This document shows, one piece after another, positions 42,415-51,050 of a stretch of DNA of 64,000 bases. Source of the DNA: Cohnella baijiui (GTDB taxonomy: Bacteria; Bacillota; Bacilli; Paenibacillales; Paenibacillaceae); assembly GCF_020731285.1 (NCBI RefSeq), contig NZ_JAJFOW010000033.1, forward strand, positions 1-64,000, in the 5' to 3' direction. Both the position numbers and the translations under genes were made by a program. How positions within the stretch are numbered: the stretch's first letter is position 1; each line of letters begins with the position of its first letter. Under the pieces are notes generated by a model. That model made no database searches, was not told the DNA's origin, and saw only the letters and a list, made by a program, of their open reading frames with translations.

Positions 42415-42479
42415 TTACGTCAGAATTTACAGAGGGTTTACAATTGTCGTTAATAGATTGGGAGATAAGTTGCTATGAT
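42415..42479 (+). promoter_or_regulatory. PhoP box and -10 of the 5'-nucleotidase gene
   Basis: TTACGT (42415), TTTACA (42426) and TTTACA (42437) are direct repeats at 11-bp steps with 5-bp spacers, the layout of PhoP-binding boxes (TTAACA-like repeats). A TATGAT -10 lies at 42474-42479 with a poor -35, as in activator-dependent promoters. This predicts induction under phosphate limitation. Confidence 0.75.
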
Positions 42480-42512
42480 TGCTTTGAAAATCGTTCTGCT
42501 AGAGGAGGAATC

Positions 42513-45437
42513 GTGTTAGGTATGAGAGGGAGATTGCTAGGAAGGAAAGTCGCTTCTTCCGTCATCGCAGCGGCGGTGCTGTCGGTTCAGGTGCTCGGCG
42601 GGATCGGATGGTTCGGTGCGGGCAGGGCGGACGCGGCGGATGTAGTGGTGAACGCACCGGCAGACGCAACAGTGAACGCATCAGTCAACGCAGAGGTGTA
42701 CGCGCCGGTCGAAGTCCATCTCCTCGGGATCAACGACCTGCACGGCCAGTTGGATACAACTTCGTTCGTGAGTAATAAGCCGGTCGGCACCGCGCCGATT
42801 CTGGCCTCGTACTTAAAGGAAGCTCGCGCCAAATACGAGAATACCCTGCTCGTCCACAACGGGGATTCCGTGGGCGCGAGCGCGCCGGTCTCCTCGCTCG
42901 AACGCGATGAGCCGACGATGGAATGGATGAATCTCATGAAGTTCGACGTCGGCACGCTCGGCAATCATGAGTTCGACCAGGGCGTCGCTTCGTTGAAGTC
43001 GCAGCTCGAAGGCGGCGTCGATCCGGTGGGCGGCGTCGAGCACAAGGGCGCGAACTTCGACTACGTCAACGCAAACGTCGTAGACGAGAAGACGGGCGAG
43101 CCGATCATCCGGCCTTATGTCGTCAAGGAGATCGGCGGCGTCAAGATCGGCTTCATCGGCGTCGTGACGATGGCGACGGTGACGAAGGTGTCGCCGGAAG
43201 GGCTGCGCGGCGTGAAGCTGGTGGATCAAGCGCCGGTCGTCAACGAAGCGGTCGCAGAGCTGAAGCAGCAAGGCGTGAAGACGATCGTCGTTCTGGCACA
43301 CGATCCGGCCACGACGAAGGACGGCGTGACGACCGGCGAAGCGGCCGATCTGGCCAAGGCCATCGACCCCGAAGTCGACGTCGTCATGGCCGGCGACAAT
43401 CATGCGCTCGCCAATGGCCTGGTGGACGGCAAGCTTGTCGTGCAGGCTTACTCCTACGGAACGGCTTTCGAGGACGTCAAGCTGCTGATCGATCCGCAGA
43501 CGGGCGACGTCGTATCCAAATCCGCTACCGTCACCACCACTTTCCAAGACGGGGTGACGCCGGATGCGGAATCGCAAGCGCTCGTAGACAAGTATCTGGA
43601 CAAGCATCCGGAATTGAAGCTCCCAGTCGGCACCACGGACGGCACCGTCGTGCGCACGGACGCTTACAACAACGAGGCGCCGCTCGGCAATCTGATCGCG
43701 GACGCGATGCGCAGCGCCTTCCCGGGCACGGACTTCGCATTCATGAACCCGGGCGGCATCCGCGCAGACCTGCCGACGGGCGAAGTGAAGTTCGGCGACC
43801 TGGCGAAGGTTCAGCCGTTCGGCAATACGCTGGTCAAGCTCACGCTGACGGGCAAGCAGATCAAGACGCTGCTCCAGCAGCAGTGGGGCAAAAAGGCGGA
43901 CGGCACGCCGGATACGAAGACGCTTCAGATTTCTGGGCTGAAATACACGGCCTATATGGGTCTCGACGTCGACAAACGCGTGACGAGCCTGACGAAATCG
44001 GACGGCACGCCGATCGAAGACAACAAGACGTATACGGCCGTCGTCAACAACTTCATGGCGGCGGGCGGCGACAACTACAAGGTGCTGACCGAAGCGACCG
44101 ACGCCCAGGTCGGACCGACCGATCTCGACGTCTTCTACCAGTACATCGTCGATACGTTCAAAGGCGGGGCGATTACCGCCAAGGTGGAAGGCCGCATCAC
44201 GAACAAGGAAGGCGTGCCGGAAGCGACGCCTAGCCCGAACCCAGGCGGGCCGAGCGGGCCGACGCCTTCGCCAAGTCCAACCCCGACGCCTACGCCTACA
44301 CCGGTGCCGGGCGCGGCGAAGATCGCCATCGAGGCGAAGGACGTACCGAAGCCGGTGAACGGCGTCGTGACGATCCCCGTCTCGCTCCCGACGGGCTCGA
44401 TGTCGGCAAATGTCTCGCTCCCGCTGAACTTGGCGGATCTCGCAGGCAGCGGCGGCACCGTGCAATTGACGTTGAACGGCGTGGCACTGTCCATCCCGGC
44501 ATCGGTGCTTGCAGATGCCGCGAAACTGGCGCCGGCCGGAGCCGAAGGAGCGACGCTGGCGCTGAGCTACGAACGGCTGGAGGCTTCCGCCGTGACGACG
44601 CAGCTCGCAGGCGCGCAGACGGCGACGACGAGCGTGACGGCGGCCGGCGCCGTCGTGAAGCTCGGTCTGTCCGCCGCTTCGAAAGACGGCCAGACGCTCG
44701 GCAGCTTGTCCGCGTTCGCGTCGCCGGTCGGCCTGACCGTCCCGGTCGAAGCCGGGGCGGACGCCAAGCGGACGCATCTGTTCCGGATCGAGGATGGCAG
44801 AGTAACCTACATTCCGGCCAAACTTCAAAACGGCGCGCTGACCGCCGTCGTAAACGGGCCGGGCATTTACGGCGCCCTGACCTATCAACGCAGCTTTGCG
44901 GACGTTGTCTCCGCGTATTGGGCGTACGACGTCATCGCCGAGCTCGCCTCCATGCAGATGATCGACGGTACGGACGCCGCGAGTTTCTCGCCGCAGAAGT
45001 CCGTCACGCGAGCCGAGTTCGCCAAGCTGCTCGTCACCGAGTTCCATCTCAAGGCGAAGACCGATACGACCGGTTTCCCGGATGTTTCGGCCGGCGTTTG
45101 GTACGCGGACTACGTGGCCATCGCCGCCTCCAACGGGCTGATCACGGGCTATGAGGACGGCCGGTTCAATCCGAACGCGCCGATCACCCGCGAGCAGATG
45201 GCCGTGATGCTGGCCCGCATCCCCTCGTTGAAGGGGACGGCCGGCCAGCCGTCATTCCGCGACGGTGGGCAGATCAGCGTCTGGGCGCGCGACGCGGTCG
45301 GTACTGTCGTCGGCGCGGGCCTCATTCAGGGGCGCGGCAACGACACGTTCGCCCCGCAAGGGCTGACGACCCGCGCCGAAGCGGCGAAGGTCGTACACAG
45401 CCTGCTCGGCACCGCCGATTCCGGCGGCGGCTTCTAA
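42513..45437 (+). CDS. Secreted 5'-nucleotidase/2',3'-cyclic phosphodiesterase with three SLH domains
   Basis: About 974 residues. Signal peptide (ends near GRADAAD), metallophosphatase domain with HLLGINDLHGQLD, HNGDSVGASAPV, GTLGNHEFDQG and AGDNHALANG, then the 5'-nucleotidase C-terminal domain (NLIADAMRSAFPGTDFAFMN, FMAAGGDNYKVL). A Pro/Thr/Ser linker (44225-44305) leads to a beta-rich domain and three S-layer-homology repeats (SFADVVSAYWAYDVIAELAS, FPDVSAGVWYADYVAIAAS, FRDGGQISVWARDAVGTV). It should sit on the cell wall and release phosphate from nucleotides. GTG 42513 is 4 nt from AGGAGGAA; ATG 42522 is the alternative. Confidence 0.93.
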   Translation: MLGMRGRLLGRKVASSVIAAAVLSVQVLGGIGWFGAGRADAADVVVNAPADATVNASVNAEVYAPVEVHLLGINDLHGQLDTTSFVSNKPVGTAPILASYLKEARAKYENTLLVHNGDSVGASAPVSSLERDEPTMEWMNLMKFDVGTLGNHEFDQGVASLKSQLEGGVDPVGGVEHKGANFDYVNANVVDEKTGEPIIRPYVVKEIGGVKIGFIGVVTMATVTKVSPEGLRGVKLVDQAPVVNEAVAELKQQGVKTIVVLAHDPATTKDGVTTGEAADLAKAIDPEVDVVMAGDNHALANGLVDGKLVVQAYSYGTAFEDVKLLIDPQTGDVVSKSATVTTTFQDGVTPDAESQALVDKYLDKHPELKLPVGTTDGTVVRTDAYNNEAPLGNLIADAMRSAFPGTDFAFMNPGGIRADLPTGEVKFGDLAKVQPFGNTLVKLTLTGKQIKTLLQQQWGKKADGTPDTKTLQISGLKYTAYMGLDVDKRVTSLTKSDGTPIEDNKTYTAVVNNFMAAGGDNYKVLTEATDAQVGPTDLDVFYQYIVDTFKGGAITAKVEGRITNKEGVPEATPSPNPGGPSGPTPSPSPTPTPTPTPVPGAAKIAIEAKDVPKPVNGVVTIPVSLPTGSMSANVSLPLNLADLAGSGGTVQLTLNGVALSIPASVLADAAKLAPAGAEGATLALSYERLEASAVTTQLAGAQTATTSVTAAGAVVKLGLSAASKDGQTLGSLSAFASPVGLTVPVEAGADAKRTHLFRIEDGRVTYIPAKLQNGALTAVVNGPGIYGALTYQRSFADVVSAYWAYDVIAELASMQMIDGTDAASFSPQKSVTRAEFAKLLVTEFHLKAKTDTTGFPDVSAGVWYADYVAIAASNGLITGYEDGRFNPNAPITREQMAVMLARIPSLKGTAGQPSFRDGGQISVWARDAVGTVVGAGLIQGRGNDTFAPQGLTTRAEAAKVVHSLLGTADSGGGF

Positions 45438-45499
45438 GCCGATCTGGCTTTGCGCGGTGAATTCGATGATCCGAGCTTCCCTGATCGGGGAGCTCGGAT

Positions 45500-45617
45500 C
45501 ATCGAAAAAATCGACTCTCGCACCACCGGGACCGGCGAAATGCCGGCAGATCGTCGAAAAAATCGACTCTCGCACCATCGGACCCGTGAAATGCCGGGAG
45601 ATCGCTAAAAATCGACA
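45500..45617. repeat. Three TCGA-A5-TCGA dyads at 49-52 bp (family E)
   Basis: TCGAAAAAATCGACTCTCGCA occurs around 45503 and 45555 with a shorter TAAAAATCGAC near 45606; the ATCGAC ends are at 45510, 45562 and 45611. GACCGGCGAAATGCCGG-like hairpins lie between. The dyad is the one heading arrays B1 and B2. The fuller 20-base start is shared by the first two copies. Confidence 0.7.
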
Positions 45618-45622
45618 ACAAC

Positions 45623-45650
45623 AAAAAGCTTCCCGCGAGGGAAGCTTTTT
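45623..45650. terminator. Bidirectional intrinsic terminator
   Basis: AAAAAGCTTCCC-GCGA-GGGAAGCTTTTT, between the convergent 5'-nucleotidase and amidoligase genes. Confidence 0.9.
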
Positions 45651-45658
45651 TGTTGCAT

Positions 45659-46600
45659 TTAGGGATCGAATCGCCCGACCTCCGGCGCGGCGCCGGAGAG
45701 CGGCCGTTCGACGACCCAGCCTGCGGCCGTCAGGCGGAAAAGGTAGCCGTAATGCCGCCCGTCCGTCACGTCTTCGATGCGCACCAAGAGTCCGTCCGGG
45801 CGGGGCCGAACGTCCAGAATCTCGCTGCCGGGGATCAAGCGGCGGGCATGGGGCAGGAGGGTGGGGATCAGCGCGTCCTCCAGCCAGACCCGTTCGTGAT
45901 GCCAGCGCGGAGCGGGGAGAGGCGGGGGATAGCCGCTCGTCGGCGCGCCTATCGCCAGCGCGAGCAATCGGGGATCGGCCGGCAGCTCGCGCCCTTCGCC
46001 GATTGCCGCCACGAAGCGAAGCGCGAACGCCACGGTCGCCATCACTTCCTCGTACCGCAAAGAGCCGTTTGCATAGCGGATCTCGATCGTGCCATTGCCG
46101 TGCCACGCGGCCAAATTGAGACCGCACCGGTGAGATTGCGGGCGACCCGAGCGAAGAAGCGAGGCTTCCGAAGGATCGGAACGGTAGCGATCCCGCATCT
46201 CGGGGTCGACGGGTGGACAGTAGACGAGCCGGTCCTCCGCCGTCTGCAGCAGCGCTTGCACCGACTCCTGATAGCGCAAGGCAGCGTCGATCAGTCGGGG
46301 AATCCCCTCCGGCGCCCACGGCTCGAGACCGACATGGACATGAAGGCCGCAGCTCCAGTTCGCCTCGGCTCCGGTCGCGAGGAGACGCGCCAGCATTGCC
46401 CGGACCTGTTCCCGGTCGGCCCATCGGAGCGGAGGCGGCTTCAGCTCGCTCCCGCTTTCCTCCCCGGCATCGTCCGTCTGCAGCTCGTCGAGCGACATCA
46501 CCCAGCCGGGGAGCAGCTCGACATCCTCCGGCCGTCCTCCGACAAATTCGATTTCCACGCCGAACGTCAGTTGTTTCCAATCGACTTGCTCCGTTCTCAT
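45659..46600 (-). CDS. Amidoligase family protein
   Basis: 313 residues. LTFGVEIEFVGG (residues 11-22), SCGLHVHVGLEPW (near 83) and GTIEIRYANGSLRYEEV (near 170) match the amidoligase branch of the glutamine-synthetase/GCS fold, which forms amide bonds with an ATP-activated carboxylate. Targets of such enzymes are often peptides, but none is evident here. Start ATG 46600 behind GGGAGGAAGG. Monocistronic. Confidence 0.8.
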   Translation of the reverse strand: MRTEQVDWKQLTFGVEIEFVGGRPEDVELLPGWVMSLDELQTDDAGEESGSELKPPPLRWADREQVRAMLARLLATGAEANWSCGLHVHVGLEPWAPEGIPRLIDAALRYQESVQALLQTAEDRLVYCPPVDPEMRDRYRSDPSEASLLRSGRPQSHRCGLNLAAWHGNGTIEIRYANGSLRYEEVMATVAFALRFVAAIGEGRELPADPRLLALAIGAPTSGYPPPLPAPRWHHERVWLEDALIPTLLPHARRLIPGSEILDVRPRPDGLLVRIEDVTDGRHYGYLFRLTAAGWVVERPLSGAAPEVGRFDP

Positions 46601-46840
46601 ATGCCTTCCTCCCAGGTTTAGAATAAGGGGCTGGAAAAAGGGAGGAGGCGGGGCGCGGGCTTAGCGGGGCACCTTTTGTTTGGGCATGGAAAGCTACCTC
46701 CATTTGGTATTTTTCTTATTATACAAATCCGGTACGCTTCGCGGCAAGAACGCGTCGGAGGCGATCCGGGCGATGTCGTGTCGATGGACTGTCATGCTAT
46801 AAATGGGGGAACGTAACCGGTCGAAGGAGAGAAGGGCTTC

Positions 46841-46966
46841 ATGAACGATTGAGTCAATCGAAAAATGGTCGCAGCCGACTATGGCCGGATGATCGCGCCC
46901 TGGCGCGAAATCGTCGGCCTCGCCCTTAGCGAGGCCGACTCCGAGGAACGCATCGCGGGCGATTAG
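46841..46966 (+). pseudogene. Short ORF interrupted by an in-frame TGA
   Basis: ATG 46841 is well placed behind AAGGAGAG, but codon 4 is TGA (46850-46852). Beyond it the frame stays open for 38 codons (MVAADYGRMIAPWREIVGLA from 46865) to TAG at 46964, which abuts the stop of the convergent methyltransferase. It also holds a strong hairpin (CGTCGGCCTCGC...GCGAGGCCGAC). Either a decayed small gene or a fortuitous reading of terminator-like sequence; no homologue is recognised. Confidence 0.35.
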
Positions 46967-47647
46967 CTACTCTTTTCGCCCATAGAAGACGCCGAAGTCC
47001 AAATATTTGTACATGCAGTCCGCATCCGCGAATCCGGCCTGCTCCATCCACGCGACTTGATCGCCGAGCTTCGCGTTGATGTCGACGCTCCGGCGTTCGA
47101 TCGAGGCGTCGATGGCCGATTGGGACAAGCCGCTGCTGCCGATCGCCTCGAGCCACCGCCGGCGGTAGTAAGCGTCCGCGGCCGGCGTATTGCCCGCTAC
47201 CTGGTCGGCGTTCACGAAGGCGCCGCCCGGCGCGAGCGCCCGGTGAACCGCGGCGAACAGCTCCCGTTTGGCCGGATGGGGCAGATGATGGATCGAAAGC
47301 GACGAGACGATGAAGTCGTACGACTCGGCCCCGGTCAGGAAATGCATATAGTCGGCGACCACATAACGAACGTTCGGATTGCCGCCGAACCGCTCCCGTG
47401 CGCCTTCCAGCATCTTTTCGCTCAGGTCGACCAAGGTGAGACGGGCATCCGGGTGTTTTTGCAGCACCATCCCGGAGAACAGCCCCGTACCCGCGCCGAG
47501 GTCCAAAATGAGGGGCGAGCGGGCCTTTGTTTCAACCAACGCCAGCGCCATGCCGTAAAAGTCATCGAAGCAGGGGATGAGCTGTCTCCGCTGCCGGTCG
47601 TAATCCCTCGCCACGGCGTCGAACAGCGTTTTGACGTCCTTTTGCAT
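46967..47647 (-). CDS. Class I SAM-dependent methyltransferase
   Basis: 226 residues. Motif I ILDLGAGTGLFSGMVL (near residue 46), acidic end of strand 2 LTLVDLSEKML, motif IV FIVSSLSIHHLPHPAKREL and LAPGGAFVNAD show the Rossmann methyltransferase fold; the layout is that of the ubiquinone/small-molecule type. N-terminal VKTLFDAVARDYDRQRRQLIP is a common cap. ATG 47647 follows GGAGGAAACGCG. Acceptor unknown. Confidence 0.9.
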   Translation of the reverse strand: MQKDVKTLFDAVARDYDRQRRQLIPCFDDFYGMALALVETKARSPLILDLGAGTGLFSGMVLQKHPDARLTLVDLSEKMLEGARERFGGNPNVRYVVADYMHFLTGAESYDFIVSSLSIHHLPHPAKRELFAAVHRALAPGGAFVNADQVAGNTPAADAYYRRRWLEAIGSSGLSQSAIDASIERRSVDINAKLGDQVAWMEQAGFADADCMYKYLDFGVFYGRKE

Positions 47648-47699
47648 CGCGTTTCCTCCTGGGAGATCGTTTAGCTCAGTATAAGCCCTAAAGAGTTTT

Positions 47700-47968
47700 C
47701 GCAGAAATATATAGAATCGATTAAATTAATAGATTCAAACTATAGACAAGGGGGTGAAGAAGCGCCCTCTGGGCGCAATGGAGCGGGGGTTGCGTCATTT
47801 CGGTTGAACCGACAAGCGAGCTGCACGAAGATTTCGCCTGGCGGATCTTGAAACGTCGTGCTGGCGCCTCCCTATTGACGACTTTCGGCGGCGGCATTAT
47901 TCTCGGTTCATATCGAAAACATGCTGTCGGCCGTGGGCGAGCAAACGGAGAGGGGGACGATCGCAACG
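47700..47968. other. Intergenic region with several hairpins
   Basis: About 320 bp without an assigned gene. GCGCCC-TCT-GGGCGC (47762-47776), TCGGT-TGA-ACCGA and a nested GCACGA...TCGTGC (47823-47861) enclosing AGAT...ATCT are visible. A possible 17-codon ORF starts at the GTG after ACAAGGG (near 47752). It does not match any riboswitch class I know; a leader for the downstream phosphotransferase is one possibility. Confidence 0.4.
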
Positions 47969-49009
47969 ATGGATCGGAGCAAGGGATGCGACTGGGCTGG
48001 GGCGGGTGAGTTGCTCGGGCCGGACGGACGGCTGGACGAGCGGCGCATCGTTCGGCGCGAGACGCTTTATCGCGGCATGAACGGCTGCGAGGTAGAGCGA
48101 CTTTACGGGGCTTCCGGCGAATGCGTCATTCGAAAGCCGCCGACGAACGACAGTCATGCCGGGGCGGAGGCGTGGGTATACGAAAATGTCTTGCCGGCGC
48201 TCCCGCCGATCTATCCGCGCCTGCTCGCATGCTCGCCGTCAGGAGAGCCGGGTTCGAGCTGGACGTTGTTTGAGGATCTCGGGTCTCTCGATCATGCCTT
48301 CGGCGAGGAGGCCGTGCTTGCGCTCGTGCCGCATATCGCCCGCTGGCATTCGCTGCCGACCGGGGCGCTGCGGGGAGCGCCGCTGCGGGGACCGAAGCCC
48401 GGGATCGAGCGGATGGCGGCGGACCTCCGTGCCCGCTTGGAGGCCGGGGAGGACCATGCAGAAGAGGGGGCGCCGCTGCTCGCGAACGTGTCCCCGGCGC
48501 TCGTTCGCCGGACGGTCGAGATGACCGGGCAGCCGGCGTGGGCCGAGGAAATGGCGCGGGATGCGGTTTTCTCGCACGGGGATCTGCATCTGGGCAACTA
48601 TGCCATGACTGCGGCCGGGATCAAGGCGATTGATTGGGAGCACGCCCACTTGAATTCGCGCTACTGGGATTTGTACCATGTGCTCGACATGTCCCACCCG
48701 CTGTTTCCCAAGCCGGTGGACGCCGGGATCCGCCGTCGCGTGCTAGAACGCTACGTTGCAGAGGCTGCGGCATATGGCGGTCCGCTCCAGCTCCCCGCGT
48801 TCGCGCGGGGGTATGCGCGGTTCGCTGCCGTCTTTTCTCTTTGGATGCTGCTGCTGATCGAAGGCGATCTGGCCGCAGGGGGCGGCCCGTGGCCACTCGA
48901 GCGGCTGCGGCTGCAGCGGGAGGAGGCTCGCCTCAGCTTCGAGCAGAACGCTGCGGCTTGTGCGGACGAAGGGATGACGCGGGGACAGATCCGGGAAATA
49001 GACGGGTGA
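47969..49009 (+). CDS. Aminoglycoside phosphotransferase-family kinase
   Basis: 346 residues: N-lobe VIRKPP (Lys near residue 56), catalytic loop FSHGDLHLGNYAMT (near 207) and metal-binding IKAIDWEHAHLNSRYWDL. All kinase residues are intact, in contrast to the gene at 38017. ATG 47969 lies after GGAGAGGGGGA; ATG 47921 lacks a ribosome site. Substrate could be an antibiotic or a small alcohol such as choline, fructosamine or homoserine; not decidable here. Confidence 0.87.
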   Translation: MDRSKGCDWAGAGELLGPDGRLDERRIVRRETLYRGMNGCEVERLYGASGECVIRKPPTNDSHAGAEAWVYENVLPALPPIYPRLLACSPSGEPGSSWTLFEDLGSLDHAFGEEAVLALVPHIARWHSLPTGALRGAPLRGPKPGIERMAADLRARLEAGEDHAEEGAPLLANVSPALVRRTVEMTGQPAWAEEMARDAVFSHGDLHLGNYAMTAAGIKAIDWEHAHLNSRYWDLYHVLDMSHPLFPKPVDAGIRRRVLERYVAEAAAYGGPLQLPAFARGYARFAAVFSLWMLLLIEGDLAAGGGPWPLERLRLQREEARLSFEQNAAACADEGMTRGQIREIDG

Positions 49010-49079
49010 TGGGGCTCGGAAGTAGATGCAGGAAGGTGAAAAGGACGAAAGCGGCAGGGTGAAGAAAGGAGGAGAGAGA

Positions 49080-49610
49080 ATGCTCGATAACCGCTCGTTT
49101 CCGATCGGCCTCTTCGCGCCGGAGGAGCGGCCGACGGATGCCCATCGGGCGGCCTGGATCGCGGAGATCGCGGCGCTGCCGGCGCGGTTGCGCGAGGCGG
49201 TCGCGCATCTGGATGCGGAGCGGCTTGGGACGCCGTATCGGCCGGGCGGGTGGACCGTGCGACAGGTCGTGCACCACCTCGCTGACAACGACATGAACGC
49301 GTGCATTCGCTTGAAACGGGCGCTCACCGAGGAGTCGCCGCTGGCCGGCACCTACCGCGAAGACCGGTGGGCGGAGCTCGTCGATTATCGGGAGACGCCC
49401 GTCGAGACGTCGCTGGTCTTGTTGGGGGCGCTGCGCGAACGTCTCGTCGCGTTGCTGCGAGCGCTCGCGCCGTCCGACTGGCGCCGCGTCTTCACTAGCC
49501 CGACGCACGGCGAGATGACGGTCGAGCTGGCCGTACAGCGGTTCGACTGGCACGGGCGGCATCATCTTGCCCAGATCGTCTCTCTCGCGGAACGGATGGG
49601 ATGGCGCTAG
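49080..49610 (+). CDS. YfiT-type (DinB superfamily) putative bacillithiol transferase
   Basis: 176 residues. N-terminal RSFPIGLFAPEERPT and the three metal-ligand histidine sites VVHHLADNDMN (near residue 63) and DWHGRHHLAQI (near 160) are those of the YfiT subgroup of DinB proteins, which use bacillithiol. ATG 49080 follows AAAGGAGGAGAG. The gene lies 70 bp after the phosphotransferase and may be co-transcribed with it. Confidence 0.88.
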   Translation: MLDNRSFPIGLFAPEERPTDAHRAAWIAEIAALPARLREAVAHLDAERLGTPYRPGGWTVRQVVHHLADNDMNACIRLKRALTEESPLAGTYREDRWAELVDYRETPVETSLVLLGALRERLVALLRALAPSDWRRVFTSPTHGEMTVELAVQRFDWHGRHHLAQIVSLAERMGWR

Positions 49611-49782
49611 AGAAACCTGCCGTCGAACTGTCCGGGTCTTCGCCCGGACGAGCCGGCGGACGGACTCGTCCAGCGCAACGAACGATACGACTTCTGACTT
49701 TCCGAGCACCGCTCCTTCGTTGGTTGCCGAGCAGGTCGTCGAATGATCTGTTGGCACCTCCATTCTGGTGGCTCGAAGGAAG

Positions 49783-49870
49783 GTTAGTTGCATATGTACC
49801 ACTAATTTCGGTCAAAAGGGGGCTTAGAGTGGGTTTAGTTGCTTTTGTGCAATTAAAAACATGAGTTTGA
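49783..49870. repeat. Two TTAGTTGC repeats 51 bp apart (family G)
   Basis: GGTTAGTTGCATATGTACCA at 49781 and GTTTAGTTGCTTTTGTGCAA at 49832 place TTAGTTGC at 49783 and 49834, exactly 51 bp apart; a weaker TTTTTGCAACTAT follows near 49912. TTGC-TTTTGT-GCAA is a small dyad. Together with family D it fills 49611-50164. Confidence 0.5.
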
Positions 49871-49990
49871 GCCGGTTTGTCCGCTTAGGCGATAAAGAAG
49901 TGTATTTTTGCAACTATATTTCTCTTTGACGGGGTTTGAGGCGAAATTAATTATACGATTGCCGTTATTTGATCAATCGGCAGTCGAGCC

Positions 49991-50160
49991 GCGAGCCGCA
50001 GAGCGTGCAACGAAAGATTCTTTCGTTGCGGCGGCGGATCCGAGGCTTGCGGGGCGTGTATCGAAAGTTCCTTTCGCTGTGGCGGCAGATTCGCGGCTTG
50101 CGGAGCGTGCGACGAAAGTTTCTTGCGCTTCGGCGGCAGATTCGCGGTTCGCGTTACCGC
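49991..50160. repeat. Tandem array, 3.3 units of 51 bp (family D)
   Basis: CGAAAG occurs at 50011, 50062 and 50113, each 51 bp apart, within units of the form GGCTTGCGGAGCGTG...GGCGGCAGATTCGC. The core of unit 1 is the palindrome CGAAAGA-T-TCTTTCG and of unit 2 CGAAAG-TTC-CTTTCG. Confidence 0.88.
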
Positions 50161-50164
50161 GCAA

Positions 50165-51019
50165 CTATCCGTTCAATGTGCCACCGTAGCGGGCCCTCAG
50201 CGCGTCGACAGCCTCGAGTATCGCATCGTCTGTCGGCCTATCCGCTTCCGGCAAGGCGGCGGATAGCCCCGCGGCGACGCGATGCTCGCGGATCGTCGTC
50301 TTGACCGCCTCCGCGAAAGCCGACGCTCCGCTTCCGGGCGCAAGTCCCGCGAGCTCCTCCAGGCTGGCCGTCCGGTCGGGCACGATCGCAGGGTACGCGC
50401 CGGGCTCCGCTCCTTCGCCCGCCAGCCGGTAAAACGCCGCCACTTCCTCCGCGCGCGCCTCTCCCGAGCCCTCGGCGACGACGAACGCCTGCACGATGTA
50501 GGAGCGGACCTGGCGGCGCTGCGCGATGCCGCAGAACTTGCGGCCGCCGATGCTGAGATCGTAGTCGCCCGGACAGTAGGAGCCGGCGATCTCGCCCTTG
50601 TCGGCGCGGCAGCCGAGCTTGGTCAGCGCGAGATTTACCAGGGCGTACATCCGCTCGAAGTCGCCGTGGAACCGCAGGTCTGCGGCCTCCGCTTTCGGCA
50701 GGATGAGCGAGACGTTGACGACGCCGGCATCGAGCGGCACCGCCGCTCCGCCTGAATGGCGGACGACCGCCTCGTAGCCGGCCTCGGCGAGCATGTCCGC
50801 CGCCTTGGCGGCCCCCGGTAGCCGGCTGTCCTTGAGCCCCAGGACGAACGCGCGCGGATGGCGCCAGAGGTGGCAGACGGGCGGGCCGCCCGTGCCCGCG
50901 CGCTTGCAGAGCAGCTCGTCCAGGGCAAACGCGTACATCGCGTCCCGGCCCGCGAGCTCCGACGTCCGGTCCAGCACCGCTAACGACGCGAGCCAGCCGC
51001 TATGCTCAGCATGATCCAT
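50165..51019 (-). CDS. lipL: Octanoyl-[GcvH]:protein N-octanoyltransferase
   Basis: 284 residues of the lipoate-ligase fold. HLWRHPRAFVLGLKDSRLP, VVRHSGGAAVPLDAGVVNVS and GSYCPGDYDLSIGGRKFCGI (active-site Cys near residue 150) match LipL, which moves octanoyl from GcvH to the E2 subunits of dehydrogenases in lipoic-acid assembly. ATG 51019 follows GGAGGGTGCC. It lies 31 bp after pepT on the same strand. Confidence 0.92.
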   Translation of the reverse strand: MDHAEHSGWLASLAVLDRTSELAGRDAMYAFALDELLCKRAGTGGPPVCHLWRHPRAFVLGLKDSRLPGAAKAADMLAEAGYEAVVRHSGGAAVPLDAGVVNVSLILPKAEAADLRFHGDFERMYALVNLALTKLGCRADKGEIAGSYCPGDYDLSIGGRKFCGIAQRRQVRSYIVQAFVVAEGSGEARAEEVAAFYRLAGEGAEPGAYPAIVPDRTASLEELAGLAPGSGASAFAEAVKTTIREHRVAAGLSAALPEADRPTDDAILEAVDALRARYGGTLNG

Positions 51020-51050
51020 GGGGCACCCTCCTTCCCGGCGAAATGCCGTT

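Noticed and set aside
42813..45047. 744-residue reverse-strand frame opposite the 5'-nucleotidase
   Set aside because: His/Arg/Val-rich composition typical of an antisense shadow; no domain.
46850..46852. Selenocysteine at the in-frame TGA
   Set aside because: No selenocysteine-insertion-type hairpin directly follows and no selenium gene is in the window; decay is simpler.
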